Assembly (NCBI RefSeq): GCF_003208175.1
Contig: NZ_QKMR01000013.1
Span: 1 to 64,000 of the forward strand
Length of the DNA: 64,000 nt
Reading direction: 5' to 3'
From: Ruminiclostridium sufflavum DSM 19573
GTDB taxonomy: Bacteria; Bacillota; Clostridia; Acetivibrionales; DSM-1351
Below are positions 1-7,467 of this stretch, in pieces (position 1 is the first letter of the stretch; each line of letters begins with the position of its first letter). Below the pieces are notes generated by a model, which had not been told where the DNA came from, did not search any database, and worked only from the letters and a program-made list of their open reading frames with translations. The translations under genes were made by a program, and so were the position numbers.

Positions 1-1
1 A

Positions 2-142
2 TCGATAACATTATTTAGTTCTGAAGGTACAAAGAAGATTGTACTTGACAAAGCGAGCAGGAATGTAATAGTATATGCAAGCGGTACAGAAGAAAGAAAA
101 GGAAATGTTAAAAACTCTTCAAGGAGAGAAGAAGCTTGTTGA
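2..142 (+). pseudogene. 3' fragment of an unidentified coding region (left edge)
   Basis: This frame is open from the window edge for 46 codons and stops with TGA at 140-142. The translation looks like protein, with a strand-like run ending in VIVYASGTEE, but I do not recognise the family. It overlaps a second open frame starting at 75 that continues to the terminator at 279. Both cannot be the normal product, so either the upstream gene ends at 142 or a +1 frameshift joins the two frames. The gene start lies outside the window. Confidence 0.35.
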
Positions 143-302
143 AGAGATACAAATTTCCGGTGGAAATGACGAGATGGACACACCCGTTCCCATACCGAAC
201 ACGGAAGTTAAGCATCTCAGTGCTGATAATACTTGGCTGGTGACGGCCCGGGAAAGTAAGTCTCTGCCGGAATTATATCAGAGTTTTGAGCCTAAAGCTT
301 GA
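75..302 (+). CDS. 75-aa hypothetical ORF, possibly the frameshifted tail of the preceding gene
   Basis: An ATG at 75 opens a 75-codon frame with a charged N-terminus (KKEKEMLKTLQGEKKLVEE) and a C-terminus reading SLPELYQSFEPKA. There is only a weak purine stretch before the ATG, and in-frame stops lie immediately upstream at 66-71. The last codons and the TGA lie inside the hairpin of a strong terminator, as expected for the real 3' end of a transcript. The latter half therefore may be the true C-terminus of the truncated upstream gene after a frameshift. Function unknown. Confidence 0.35.
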   Translation: MQAVQKKEKEMLKTLQGEKKLVEEIQISGGNDEMDTPVPIPNTEVKHLSADNTWLVTARESKSLPELYQSFEPKA

Positions 303-316
303 AACTCTGTTTTATT
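279..316 (+). terminator. Intrinsic terminator overlapping the stop codon
   Basis: Arms 279-291 and 297-309 form a 13-bp stem with two G-U pairs around a 5-nt loop, followed by TTTTATTTTG. The TGA at 300-302 lies in the 3' arm. Confidence 0.85.
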
Positions 317-449
317 TTGTTAAAAAACTTGTAATAAAATATACTTTCGGACGATTATATCGTTTATTTAGCTGATAGTAATTGACTTTCAGGAAAGAGT
401 CTTAAAAATTCCTACCATAGAATTTGCTGTCGAATTTAAAAGAATAGTA

Positions 450-478
450 TTGACAAATGTCACAATAGGGAGTATATT
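450..478 (+). promoter_or_regulatory. Sigma-A promoter of the lacI-family gene
   Basis: TTGACA at 450-455 and TATATT at 473-478 are separated by 17 bp. The LacI-type operator begins directly after the -10 box. Confidence 0.85.
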
Positions 479-496
479 AATCTTAACGTTAAGATT
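479..496 (+). promoter_or_regulatory. LacI-family operator O1 (perfect 18-bp palindrome)
   Basis: AATCTTAACGTTAAGATT is its own reverse complement and covers the expected transcription start of the regulator gene. A one-mismatch copy lies at 1580-1597. The central AACGTT with flanking symmetry fits LacI/GalR operators. It suggests autoregulation by the gene that starts at 512. Confidence 0.85.
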
Positions 497-511
497 TAAG
501 CGGGTGATTAA

Positions 512-1543
512 ATGGTTTCAATCAAAGATGTAGCTAAAATGGCGGGAGTTTCCCCTACTACAGTTTCTGCTGTGGTTAATAATCATGACTGTGTTAAGCT
601 ATCCACACGGGAAAAAATACTAAAAGTAATTAATGAGCTTGGATATATTCCGAATATTTCGGCGAGAGAGCTTGTTACAAATAAAAAACAGAACATAGGT
701 CTTATAACAACGGGTTATGACAATTTTCAAAAGAATGGTTGCAACAACGATAAGGATATTTTTTACATAGAATACATAAATGGAATTGCGGAAGCGATAA
801 AAACTACAGGCTATGGCCTACTTATTGAAAACTTTGTATATGAAGAGGGAAGTAAAGAAATTCCAAAGATTATAGAGCAAAAACGTGTGGACGGAGCAAT
901 GATTGTCGGCTCACTTTATAAAAAGGAATTTATTGAATTACTTAAAAAAGAAATAAATGTGCTTGTTACTGTGGGCACGTTCAGTGAATTTACCGACTAT
1001 GTAATAAATGATTATACTGAGTCTATATTAATGGCAGTTAGATATTTTGTTAAGAACGGACATAGAAAAATTGCATATGTCAGCGGTGACTCTAAAACAT
1101 ATGCTTGTCCGCTTAAGCTTTTAGGATATAAGGAAGGCCTGAAGGAAGCCGGGATTAAATTTGATAATGAACTTTTGTTTGAATCTAAATTTATGTCCTC
1201 GCACGGATATGATGTTGCAAAAAAAATTTGTGAGCTGCCAAAAGAAAAATTTCCGACAGCAGTAATTTTCGGTGCTGATATTCTTGCAGCAGGAGCATGC
1301 CGGTATTTTTACGAAAATAAAATATACATACCAGAGGATATATCTATTTTAGGATATGAAAATCTTTCTATATCATCGTATATAAACCCACCGTTGACAA
1401 GCATTGACTGGAATAAGAATTTGATGTCAAAAGAAGCGTGCAGTTTAATTCTCAGACGCCTCAAAAATCCAAATAAAAAGTATGACGGCATTGTTTTGCC
1501 GTGTAATATCGTTGAGAGAAAATCAGTCAAAAATCTAAACTAA
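512..1543 (+). CDS. LacI/GalR-family transcriptional regulator
   Basis: 343 aa. The N-terminus MVSIKDVAKMAGVSPTTVSA is the classic LacI helix-turn-helix, followed by a hinge with NISARELV and a periplasmic-binding-protein-like effector domain to about residue 335. The family usually represses sugar operons and releases DNA when a sugar or sugar phosphate binds. Weak GGGTG precedes the ATG. It sits upstream of, and reads with, the transporter/enzyme operon at 1661-8988. Palindromes at its own promoter and at the next promoter are the obvious binding sites. Effector unknown; tetritol- or pentitol-derived compounds are plausible from the neighbouring enzymes. Confidence 0.92.
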   Translation: MVSIKDVAKMAGVSPTTVSAVVNNHDCVKLSTREKILKVINELGYIPNISARELVTNKKQNIGLITTGYDNFQKNGCNNDKDIFYIEYINGIAEAIKTTGYGLLIENFVYEEGSKEIPKIIEQKRVDGAMIVGSLYKKEFIELLKKEINVLVTVGTFSEFTDYVINDYTESILMAVRYFVKNGHRKIAYVSGDSKTYACPLKLLGYKEGLKEAGIKFDNELLFESKFMSSHGYDVAKKICELPKEKFPTAVIFGADILAAGACRYFYENKIYIPEDISILGYENLSISSYINPPLTSIDWNKNLMSKEACSLILRRLKNPNKKYDGIVLPCNIVERKSVKNLN

Positions 1544-1544
1544 A

Positions 1545-1578
1545 TAGTCAAAAAAATAAAGAGGTATTTTTTTGACTA
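1545..1578. repeat. AT-rich 13-bp perfect inverted repeat
   Basis: TAGTCAAAAAAAT (1545-1557) and its exact reverse complement (1566-1578) enclose an 8-nt loop right after the lacI-family stop codon. The 3' arm contains the -35 box of the next promoter. It may end regulator transcripts weakly or be a recognition site. Confidence 0.7.
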
Positions 1579-1599
1579 AAATCGTAACGTTAAGATTAT
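1572..1599 (+). promoter_or_regulatory. Promoter of the transporter/enzyme operon
   Basis: TTGACT at 1572-1577 and a GATTAT -10 at 1594-1599 are separated by 16 bp. The operator at 1580-1597 fills the spacer and overlaps the -10 box, so bound repressor would block polymerase. Confidence 0.65.
1580..1597 (+). promoter_or_regulatory. LacI-family operator O2
   Basis: AATCGTAACGTTAAGATT differs from the perfect palindrome at 479-496 by one base. It lies in the promoter of the binding-protein gene, 1.1 kb from O1, a spacing that would allow looping. Confidence 0.82.
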
Positions 1600-1660
1600 A
1601 GCTTCAACGATATTGCAAGTGGTGAAATCAAAATAAAATATTAATTTTAGGAGGAGAAAA

Positions 1661-3046
1661 ATGGGTAAAAAAGTGATTTCTATTGTATTAGGACTGATAA
1701 TGTTGTTAAGTGTTATTACAGGATGTTCCTCAGACACAGCACCGTCAGTCTCCACGGAGTCTACTGCTTCTGAATCTTCCGCAGGTAATGCAGGTGGAGC
1801 CCTTAAACCAGCTGAACTTACTATGTGGACCTTCCTCGATCTGACATCAAAAAATGCACGTGCGATTGTACTCGGTAATCTTATTAAAAACTTTGAAGCA
1901 GCAAATCCTGGTATTAAAATTAAGGTTGAAACACAGGAATGGTCAACAATGTCAGCTAAAATTATAGCAGGTCATGCGGCAGGCAACAGCCCTGATATTT
2001 TTATGATTAATATGGCTAATCTTGGTGAGGCCATTGCTGCAGGATGTATGGAGCCTCTTGAAAACTTGTTTCTCAATAACTGGACAGAGGAGCAGCTTGC
2101 AGATATCGATAGTGAATTATTCAAAGCAGGCTATGACGGGAAGTATCATTATGAAATTCCGCTATTTTCGGGTACCTTTGGCATTATGTACAGGACAGAC
2201 CTTTTTGAAAAGTTCGGTATAAAGGTTGAAGACATTAAAACATGGGAGAATCTTGCAGAAGCAGCTAAGAAGCTTACTTATGTTAATGAAGATAAGCTTC
2301 AGGTTTATGGCTACGGCGTAGGTTACAGCACGGATGTAACTGATCCTCATGGTGTTCTGCCGACAGCCCTGTTTAGTCAGGAAGGAAGTATATTCACAAA
2401 AGATGGGAAACCAAATAACTGGGCAGGTGAAGCAGGAAAAGCAGCGCTTCAGTTCCAGATTGACCTTATTGATAAATACAAGGTAATGCCTTCAAGTAGC
2501 GTTGCTCTTACATCTGAGGAAGTATACAACATGTTTGAGGCAGGTCAGTTTGCAATGATTTCCGGAGGTTCCATACGTATGCCTACAGTTAAGAGTCTTA
2601 CTTCTTTTGATCCTAATTACGTTGGTTTCATGGCTTATCCAGAGTGGAATAAGGGTCAGGGAAGCTCTATTGCAAATGCATACGCATGGAACACAGCGGT
2701 ATGGTCTGGAAGTAAAAATAAAGAAGCCGCAGGTAAATTTCTTGAATATCTGGTATCTCCTGAGGCTGATAAGATGTGGGTAAAAGAAGCTAACCAGATT
2801 CCGGTATTATCATCTACCTTTAATTCTGAAGCAGATTTTATTAATACACCAGCTAACAACTGGATGACGAAAACTAAGGATATCTACTCTAATTCAGCGC
2901 TCGTATTCTCAGGAGCATACGGTATAACCGGTTTTGCGCTTGATTTGCAGAATGCAATGATTTATGCATATTCTGATGGTATGAGTGTGGAAGATGCTTT
3001 GAAAAAGGCAGAGAAAGATTTTACCGATAGAAATGTCGACAGATAA
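1661..3046 (+). CDS. Extracellular sugar-binding lipoprotein of an ABC transporter
   Basis: 461 aa. It has a lipoprotein signal peptide with the lipobox-like stretch VITGC near residue 22, then a Ser/Thr-rich linker to about residue 45, then a family-1 solute-binding fold (ELTMWTFLDLTS, NFEAANPGIKIKVETQEW, GNSPDIFMIN). A strong AGGAGGAG site precedes the ATG. It is first in the operator-controlled transcription unit and is followed by two permease genes. No ATPase gene accompanies them, so a shared MsmK-type ATPase encoded elsewhere probably powers the importer (known for CUT1 systems; inference here). Ligand unknown. Confidence 0.93.
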   Translation: MGKKVISIVLGLIMLLSVITGCSSDTAPSVSTESTASESSAGNAGGALKPAELTMWTFLDLTSKNARAIVLGNLIKNFEAANPGIKIKVETQEWSTMSAKIIAGHAAGNSPDIFMINMANLGEAIAAGCMEPLENLFLNNWTEEQLADIDSELFKAGYDGKYHYEIPLFSGTFGIMYRTDLFEKFGIKVEDIKTWENLAEAAKKLTYVNEDKLQVYGYGVGYSTDVTDPHGVLPTALFSQEGSIFTKDGKPNNWAGEAGKAALQFQIDLIDKYKVMPSSSVALTSEEVYNMFEAGQFAMISGGSIRMPTVKSLTSFDPNYVGFMAYPEWNKGQGSSIANAYAWNTAVWSGSKNKEAAGKFLEYLVSPEADKMWVKEANQIPVLSSTFNSEADFINTPANNWMTKTKDIYSNSALVFSGAYGITGFALDLQNAMIYAYSDGMSVEDALKKAEKDFTDRNVDR

Positions 3047-3058
3047 AATTTTTAAACT

Positions 3059-3090
3059 GCACAGGAAGTCTTTTTACAGACTTCCTGTGC
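3059..3090 (+). terminator. 13-bp hairpin without U-tract between binding protein and permease
   Basis: GCACAGGAAGTCT (3059-3071) pairs perfectly with 3078-3090 around a 6-nt loop. No T-run follows, so it is more likely an mRNA-stabilising or partial-attenuation element that raises binding protein relative to permease, as in other sugar ABC operons. Confidence 0.75.
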
Positions 3091-3149
3091 AAATAAATCT
3101 AATAAGTGCTATCTCAGAGTTTTATTGAGATGAGGGAGGAGCTTGGATA

Positions 3150-4061
3150 ATGGTAAAGGCAATGAAGAATAAAGGCAGCTCGGTAAATTGTCTGCTTGAG
3201 AGGAAAGGTAAAAGGTTACTCCCGTATTTACTGATGTCTCCTACGCTTATATTTGTAGTATTTTTTTTGATCGTACCTCTTGGCTTTGCATTTTATTGCA
3301 GTCTTTACCGCGCAGATTATATGCAGTTTTCGAAATTTTTGGGGCTGGGAAATTATATTGATGTATTGGCTGATACAGAGATTTTAAAATCTATTGGAAG
3401 GACATTTTATGTTTCCGGTATAAGTCTTGTTGTTTCATTAATTGCAGGTGTTGCATTAGCACTTTGCATAAATGCCTTAAGTAAAAAATTGGCATATGTT
3501 GTGCAGATTATAGTTCTGATACCATGGGTTACCTCTATGATTGTTGCAGCAATGCTTTGGAAATGGATTTTTCAGGATGAAACAGGACTATTGAACTATG
3601 CTATTTCAAAAATTGGTCTAAGTAAAATTGGATTTTTAACGGATAAAGATATAGCCATTTACACTCTTATATTTGTTCTGACATGGCGTGTTATCGGATA
3701 TGTTATGGTGCAGGTGCTAGCCGGTCTAAAATCCATTCCGCAGGAATATGAGGAAGCGTCAAAAATTGATGGGGCAAATAAGTGGAAAACCTTCTGGTTT
3801 GTCAGGTTTCCCCTTCTTAAAACACCTATTACTATTTCAGCGATTATTGTCGGATTATCAAATATAAACAACCTTAATGTTCCGCTTACTTTATTAGCAG
3901 GTGGTCCGGGAACATCGACAATGATGGTTGCTATAGATATATACCGGATGAGTTTTACAAGCTATCACTTTGGAGAATCAAGTGCACTTTCAATAGTGCT
4001 TTGCTTAATTAATTTCCTGCTGGCAGTAATTTATATTAAGGCGGTGAAGTATGAAATCTAA
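3150..4061 (+). CDS. Sugar ABC transporter permease (MalF/UgpA type)
   Basis: 303 aa with about six membrane helices, the first around residues 25-48. The EAA loop that docks the ATPase is visible as EYEEASKIDGANKWKTFW near residues 192-209. A GGAGG site precedes ATG 3150; ATG 3162 is an alternative start four codons in. The stop overlaps the start of the second permease by 11 nt, which indicates translational coupling and a heterodimeric channel. Belongs to the importer headed by the binding protein at 1661. Confidence 0.93.
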   Translation: MVKAMKNKGSSVNCLLERKGKRLLPYLLMSPTLIFVVFFLIVPLGFAFYCSLYRADYMQFSKFLGLGNYIDVLADTEILKSIGRTFYVSGISLVVSLIAGVALALCINALSKKLAYVVQIIVLIPWVTSMIVAAMLWKWIFQDETGLLNYAISKIGLSKIGFLTDKDIAIYTLIFVLTWRVIGYVMVQVLAGLKSIPQEYEEASKIDGANKWKTFWFVRFPLLKTPITISAIIVGLSNINNLNVPLTLLAGGPGTSTMMVAIDIYRMSFTSYHFGESSALSIVLCLINFLLAVIYIKAVKYEI

Positions 4062-4896
4062 AATTATTTCAAGGTATGCTTTAATATTTTTAGGAGTGCT
4101 TATTCTTATCATAGTTCTTTTAGTAAATCTTGTGCCTTTTTTCTGGGGTGCGGTAACTTCTCTAAAGACTGCACGTGAATTAATGATATTTCCGCCTAAA
4201 TTTATTGGATTTACCGCAAGCATTGAGCATTATATTACGGTACTTAATGGTTCATTCTCAGTAGCTGCTTTTAACAGTATTATTTATAGTTTAATTGCAG
4301 TAGTTGCCGGTGTTATTTCTGCGATGCTGTCAGGCTATGCACTGACACGCTTTAGATTTAAGGCCAAAAAGCTTTTGTTTTATATAATAATTTGTGGAAT
4401 ACCCCTTTCCATGGGCAGCGCTGCAATGGTAGTTCCGAACTACATGTTATTTTCCTTTTTAGGAATGAACAATAACTTCCTCACACTTCCGCTTATTTAT
4501 ATCGCATACAATATTCCAATGGCTGTTTGGATAATGGTAGGCGGAATGCAGGGTGTGCCTTATGAAATCGAGGAAGCGGCTCAGATTGATGGCGCTTCAA
4601 AATGGTATATTATTTTCTCCCTGGTACCAAGCATATGCAAGCCTACGCTGGCGTGTGCAGCTCTTATGATTTTTATAGGAGCATGGAACGAATATACCGT
4701 ATCGTCTGTACTTGTAAATTCGCAAGAATTATATCCGATACAGGTATCAATTTATAATTATATTGGGTATTTTGGCAGGGAATGGGGACCGCTGACAGCG
4801 GCCGCAACACTTGCAGTTATTCCTGTTCTTATTGTATTTTCTTTCCTTGGTAAAATGCTTATTTCTGGTTTGACTGCAGGTGCGGTTAAAGGATAA
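4051..4896 (+). CDS. Sugar ABC transporter permease (MalG/UgpE type)
   Basis: 281 aa, about six membrane helices, with the EAA loop YEIEEAAQIDGASKWYIIF around residues 170-188. The ribosome site AAGGCGGTG lies inside the end of the preceding permease gene. It pairs with that protein to form the membrane channel. The next gene begins 46 bp downstream, so the operon continues. Confidence 0.93.
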   Translation: MKSKIISRYALIFLGVLILIIVLLVNLVPFFWGAVTSLKTARELMIFPPKFIGFTASIEHYITVLNGSFSVAAFNSIIYSLIAVVAGVISAMLSGYALTRFRFKAKKLLFYIIICGIPLSMGSAAMVVPNYMLFSFLGMNNNFLTLPLIYIAYNIPMAVWIMVGGMQGVPYEIEEAAQIDGASKWYIIFSLVPSICKPTLACAALMIFIGAWNEYTVSSVLVNSQELYPIQVSIYNYIGYFGREWGPLTAAATLAVIPVLIVFSFLGKMLISGLTAGAVKG

Positions 4897-4942
4897 CGAT
4901 TTTAAAGATATAAAAATATATAATAATTCTAAGGGGATAAAA

Positions 4943-6304
4943 ATGTATAATAAAAAATATGATTTAATTGTTGTCGGAAGTGGTGCCGGTGGTTTCCCGG
5001 CAGCTATTGCAGCGGCAAGGAGAGGCCTTGAGGTTTTGCTTGTTGAAAGAAATGCACAAATTGGCGGCTTGCTTGTGTCAGGGCTTCCTATTTTAGCCTT
5101 TCTTGACCGCTCAGGGAATCCCGTTGTTAAGGGCATAGGTCAGGAAATTATTGACAGGCTTCAGGCGTTGAATGGAACCAAGGGACATATTCCCTCTCCG
5201 TTGCTGAATTCAGTGACACATGTAAGCGCTCCATGGATGAGTATTATTCTGTTTGAAATGTGCGAGCAGGAAGAGAACCTTGATGTGCTTCTCTATGCAG
5301 AGCTTAAGGAAGTTAAGGTAGACAATGGCAAGATGAGAGGTATCAGTGTATTTTGCCGCGGAGAAGAAATGGTCTTTGAAGCCAATTTAGTCATTGACGC
5401 TACCGGAGATGCGTGTGTGGCATATAAAGCCGGGGCAAAATATGAGAAAGGGGATGCTGACGGCAAGGGGCTTCAGCCGCCGACAATCACATTTGAGCTT
5501 GGTAACGTTGATTACGAGAAATTATTTGATTATCTCAGTGAGCATCCTGAAGGTTATAAGCTGCCTGAAACTTTCCCGGGAATTGAACAGACGTTAGATT
5601 ATTTTAGAAGCAATATTTGCTTTACAATGATGGGCTTTAGCGACATTGTAAATGAGGCAAGGAAAACCGGAGAGCTTACTATCCCGCGTAACATGATTGA
5701 CATATGCCGGCAGGTTAATGGAAATACGTTTGTTAATGTTACGCGATCTATAGACACGGATGTCACTGATTTTGAAAGTATTATAAAGGCAGAGTTTGTT
5801 TGCCATAAACAAGTAAAAGAGCTTGTGCCGTTTATGCAGAAGTATATTCCCGGCTTTGAAAATGCACAGCTTGTTTCAATGATACCATTTATAGGAGTAA
5901 GAGAGAGCAGACGTATAGTTGGTAAAAAGCAGCTTACACTGGATAATATAAAAAATCTTGAACTGCCTGAGGATACAGTTGCAATAGCAGGCTATAACGT
6001 AGATATACATAGTCCTGACAGCGCTGATATGACAATGCTGACTGTTAAGCATGGTGTGGGTATTCCATACGGATGCCTCGTACCGGAATATGTTGAGGGG
6101 CTTCTGATGAGTGGAAGAACAATTTCCGTCGATCAGAGCGCTTTTGCTATGACACGTGTAATGAGCACATGCTTGGCAGTGGGTCAGGCAGCAGGAATTG
6201 CTATGGCAATTGCACATAAGCATGGTGTTTTGCCGTCAGATATTGATGTAAGTGAACTTCGTGCAGAATTGAAAAAGGACAATGCACTTATTGCACTTGA
6301 TTAG
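4943..6304 (+). CDS. FAD-dependent oxidoreductase (FAD_oxidored-type)
   Basis: 453 aa from ATG 4943, chosen because AAGGGG at 4931-4936 is well spaced; a longer in-frame GTG at 4880 overlaps the permease and has no good site. The N-terminus holds the FAD Rossmann motif VVGSGAGGFPAA and then VERNAQIGGLLVSG, typical of the family found in carbohydrate operons. A second nucleotide-binding strand, VIDATGDACVAYKAGA, lies near the middle. No signal peptide, so cytosolic. Substrate unknown; the neighbours are a polyol dehydrogenase and a sugar kinase, so it may oxidise a polyol, an aldose or a related intermediate (inference). Confidence 0.85.
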   Translation: MYNKKYDLIVVGSGAGGFPAAIAAARRGLEVLLVERNAQIGGLLVSGLPILAFLDRSGNPVVKGIGQEIIDRLQALNGTKGHIPSPLLNSVTHVSAPWMSIILFEMCEQEENLDVLLYAELKEVKVDNGKMRGISVFCRGEEMVFEANLVIDATGDACVAYKAGAKYEKGDADGKGLQPPTITFELGNVDYEKLFDYLSEHPEGYKLPETFPGIEQTLDYFRSNICFTMMGFSDIVNEARKTGELTIPRNMIDICRQVNGNTFVNVTRSIDTDVTDFESIIKAEFVCHKQVKELVPFMQKYIPGFENAQLVSMIPFIGVRESRRIVGKKQLTLDNIKNLELPEDTVAIAGYNVDIHSPDSADMTMLTVKHGVGIPYGCLVPEYVEGLLMSGRTISVDQSAFAMTRVMSTCLAVGQAAGIAMAIAHKHGVLPSDIDVSELRAELKKDNALIALD

Positions 6305-6331
6305 ATGGATAGCGTAAAGGAGGGAAATGAT

Positions 6332-7411
6332 ATGTTAATTCCTGATACAATGAAAGCGCTGGTTGCATATAGTACTAATGATTACAGATATGAAGAAAGC
6401 TTCCCTGTACCGGAATGCGGTGCAGATGATATATTGATTAAAACAGAAGGCTGCGGGGTTTGCGCAGGAGATATTAAGTGTGAGCATGGTGCGGCTATGT
6501 TTTGGGGAGATGACACCCAGTCCTCTTGGGTAGAGCCTCCTTTTATTCCCGGGCATGAGTTTTTTGGTGTAATCGCATATGTGGGAGAAAATGTTAGAGG
6601 GTATGAAACCGGTGAACGAATAACGGTTGAACAGATAGCTCCTTGCGGAGAATGCAGGTTCTGCAGGGAGGGACATTATTGGATGTGCCAGCCTCACAAG
6701 ATTTTTGGCTTCTTTAAGGACTACTGTGGAGGGATGGCAGAATATGTCCGTATTCCTGCTAAACATTCCGTTATACATAAGGTTCCTGCTTCCATGCCTT
6801 TTGAAGATGCTTTGCTGATCGAGCCTTATGGCTGCTCTAAGCACTGCGTAGACCGTGCAGGGATTAGTAATGAGGATATAGTTGTTCTGTCCGGTGCGGG
6901 GACTTTGGGCTTGGGTATGGCTACCTATGCAAAAATGCTTAACCCCAAGAAGCTGATTGTTCTTGACATGATTGAGGAACGTCTGGAAAAGGCAAAGGAA
7001 TTTGGTGCGGATATAGTTTGGAATCCATCAAAGGTTGATGTGGTGGAGGAAATTATGAAGCTGACCGAGGGATATGGCTGTGATATTTATATTGAAGCAA
7101 CCGGGCATCCCTCATCAGTTATACAGGGTATGCAAATGATCCGTAAGCTGGGGAGATTTGTAGAATTCTCTGTGTTCAGTGCTCCGACAACCTTAGACTG
7201 GTCTATAATTGGTGACCGCAAGGAATTGGATGTGTTAGGGGCGCACCTGTCTCCGCATAGTTTCCCCTTTGTTATTGAAAATATTGTGAATGGTAATTTA
7301 AAGACCAATGGTATAGTCAGCAGGTTATTTGAACTTAAGGATTGGGAGACTGCTTTTGAATACGCTGCAGGCAAGCATGGTGATTTTAAGGTGGCATTTA
7401 AGTTCAAGTGA
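6332..7411 (+). CDS. Zinc-dependent polyol dehydrogenase, erythritol/L-threitol dehydrogenase-like
   Basis: 359 aa from ATG 6332, which has AAAGGAGGG seven bases upstream; an in-frame ATG at 6305 abuts the previous stop but lacks a site. Medium-chain dehydrogenase: catalytic-zinc region CGVCAGDIKCEHG and GHEFFG, structural-zinc cysteines CGECRFCREGHYWMC, and NAD Rossmann GAGTLGLGMATYA. From memory, HGAAMFWGDD and LDWSIIGDRKELDVLGAHL closely match erythritol/L-threitol dehydrogenases of actinobacteria, which oxidise tetritols to erythrulose. Sorbitol or xylitol dehydrogenase activity is the alternative. It would feed a ketose to the kinase at 7468. Confidence 0.85.
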   Translation: MLIPDTMKALVAYSTNDYRYEESFPVPECGADDILIKTEGCGVCAGDIKCEHGAAMFWGDDTQSSWVEPPFIPGHEFFGVIAYVGENVRGYETGERITVEQIAPCGECRFCREGHYWMCQPHKIFGFFKDYCGGMAEYVRIPAKHSVIHKVPASMPFEDALLIEPYGCSKHCVDRAGISNEDIVVLSGAGTLGLGMATYAKMLNPKKLIVLDMIEERLEKAKEFGADIVWNPSKVDVVEEIMKLTEGYGCDIYIEATGHPSSVIQGMQMIRKLGRFVEFSVFSAPTTLDWSIIGDRKELDVLGAHLSPHSFPFVIENIVNGNLKTNGIVSRLFELKDWETAFEYAAGKHGDFKVAFKFK

Positions 7412-7467
7412 AAAGACCCTGCATAAAGTAATGAAAGCTTCATGTATCAGGCTGAATTGGAGGCTAT

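Noticed and set aside
4747-5136. Minus-strand 129-aa frame
   Set aside because: It is antisense to the permease/FAD oxidoreductase junction and lacks a ribosome site.
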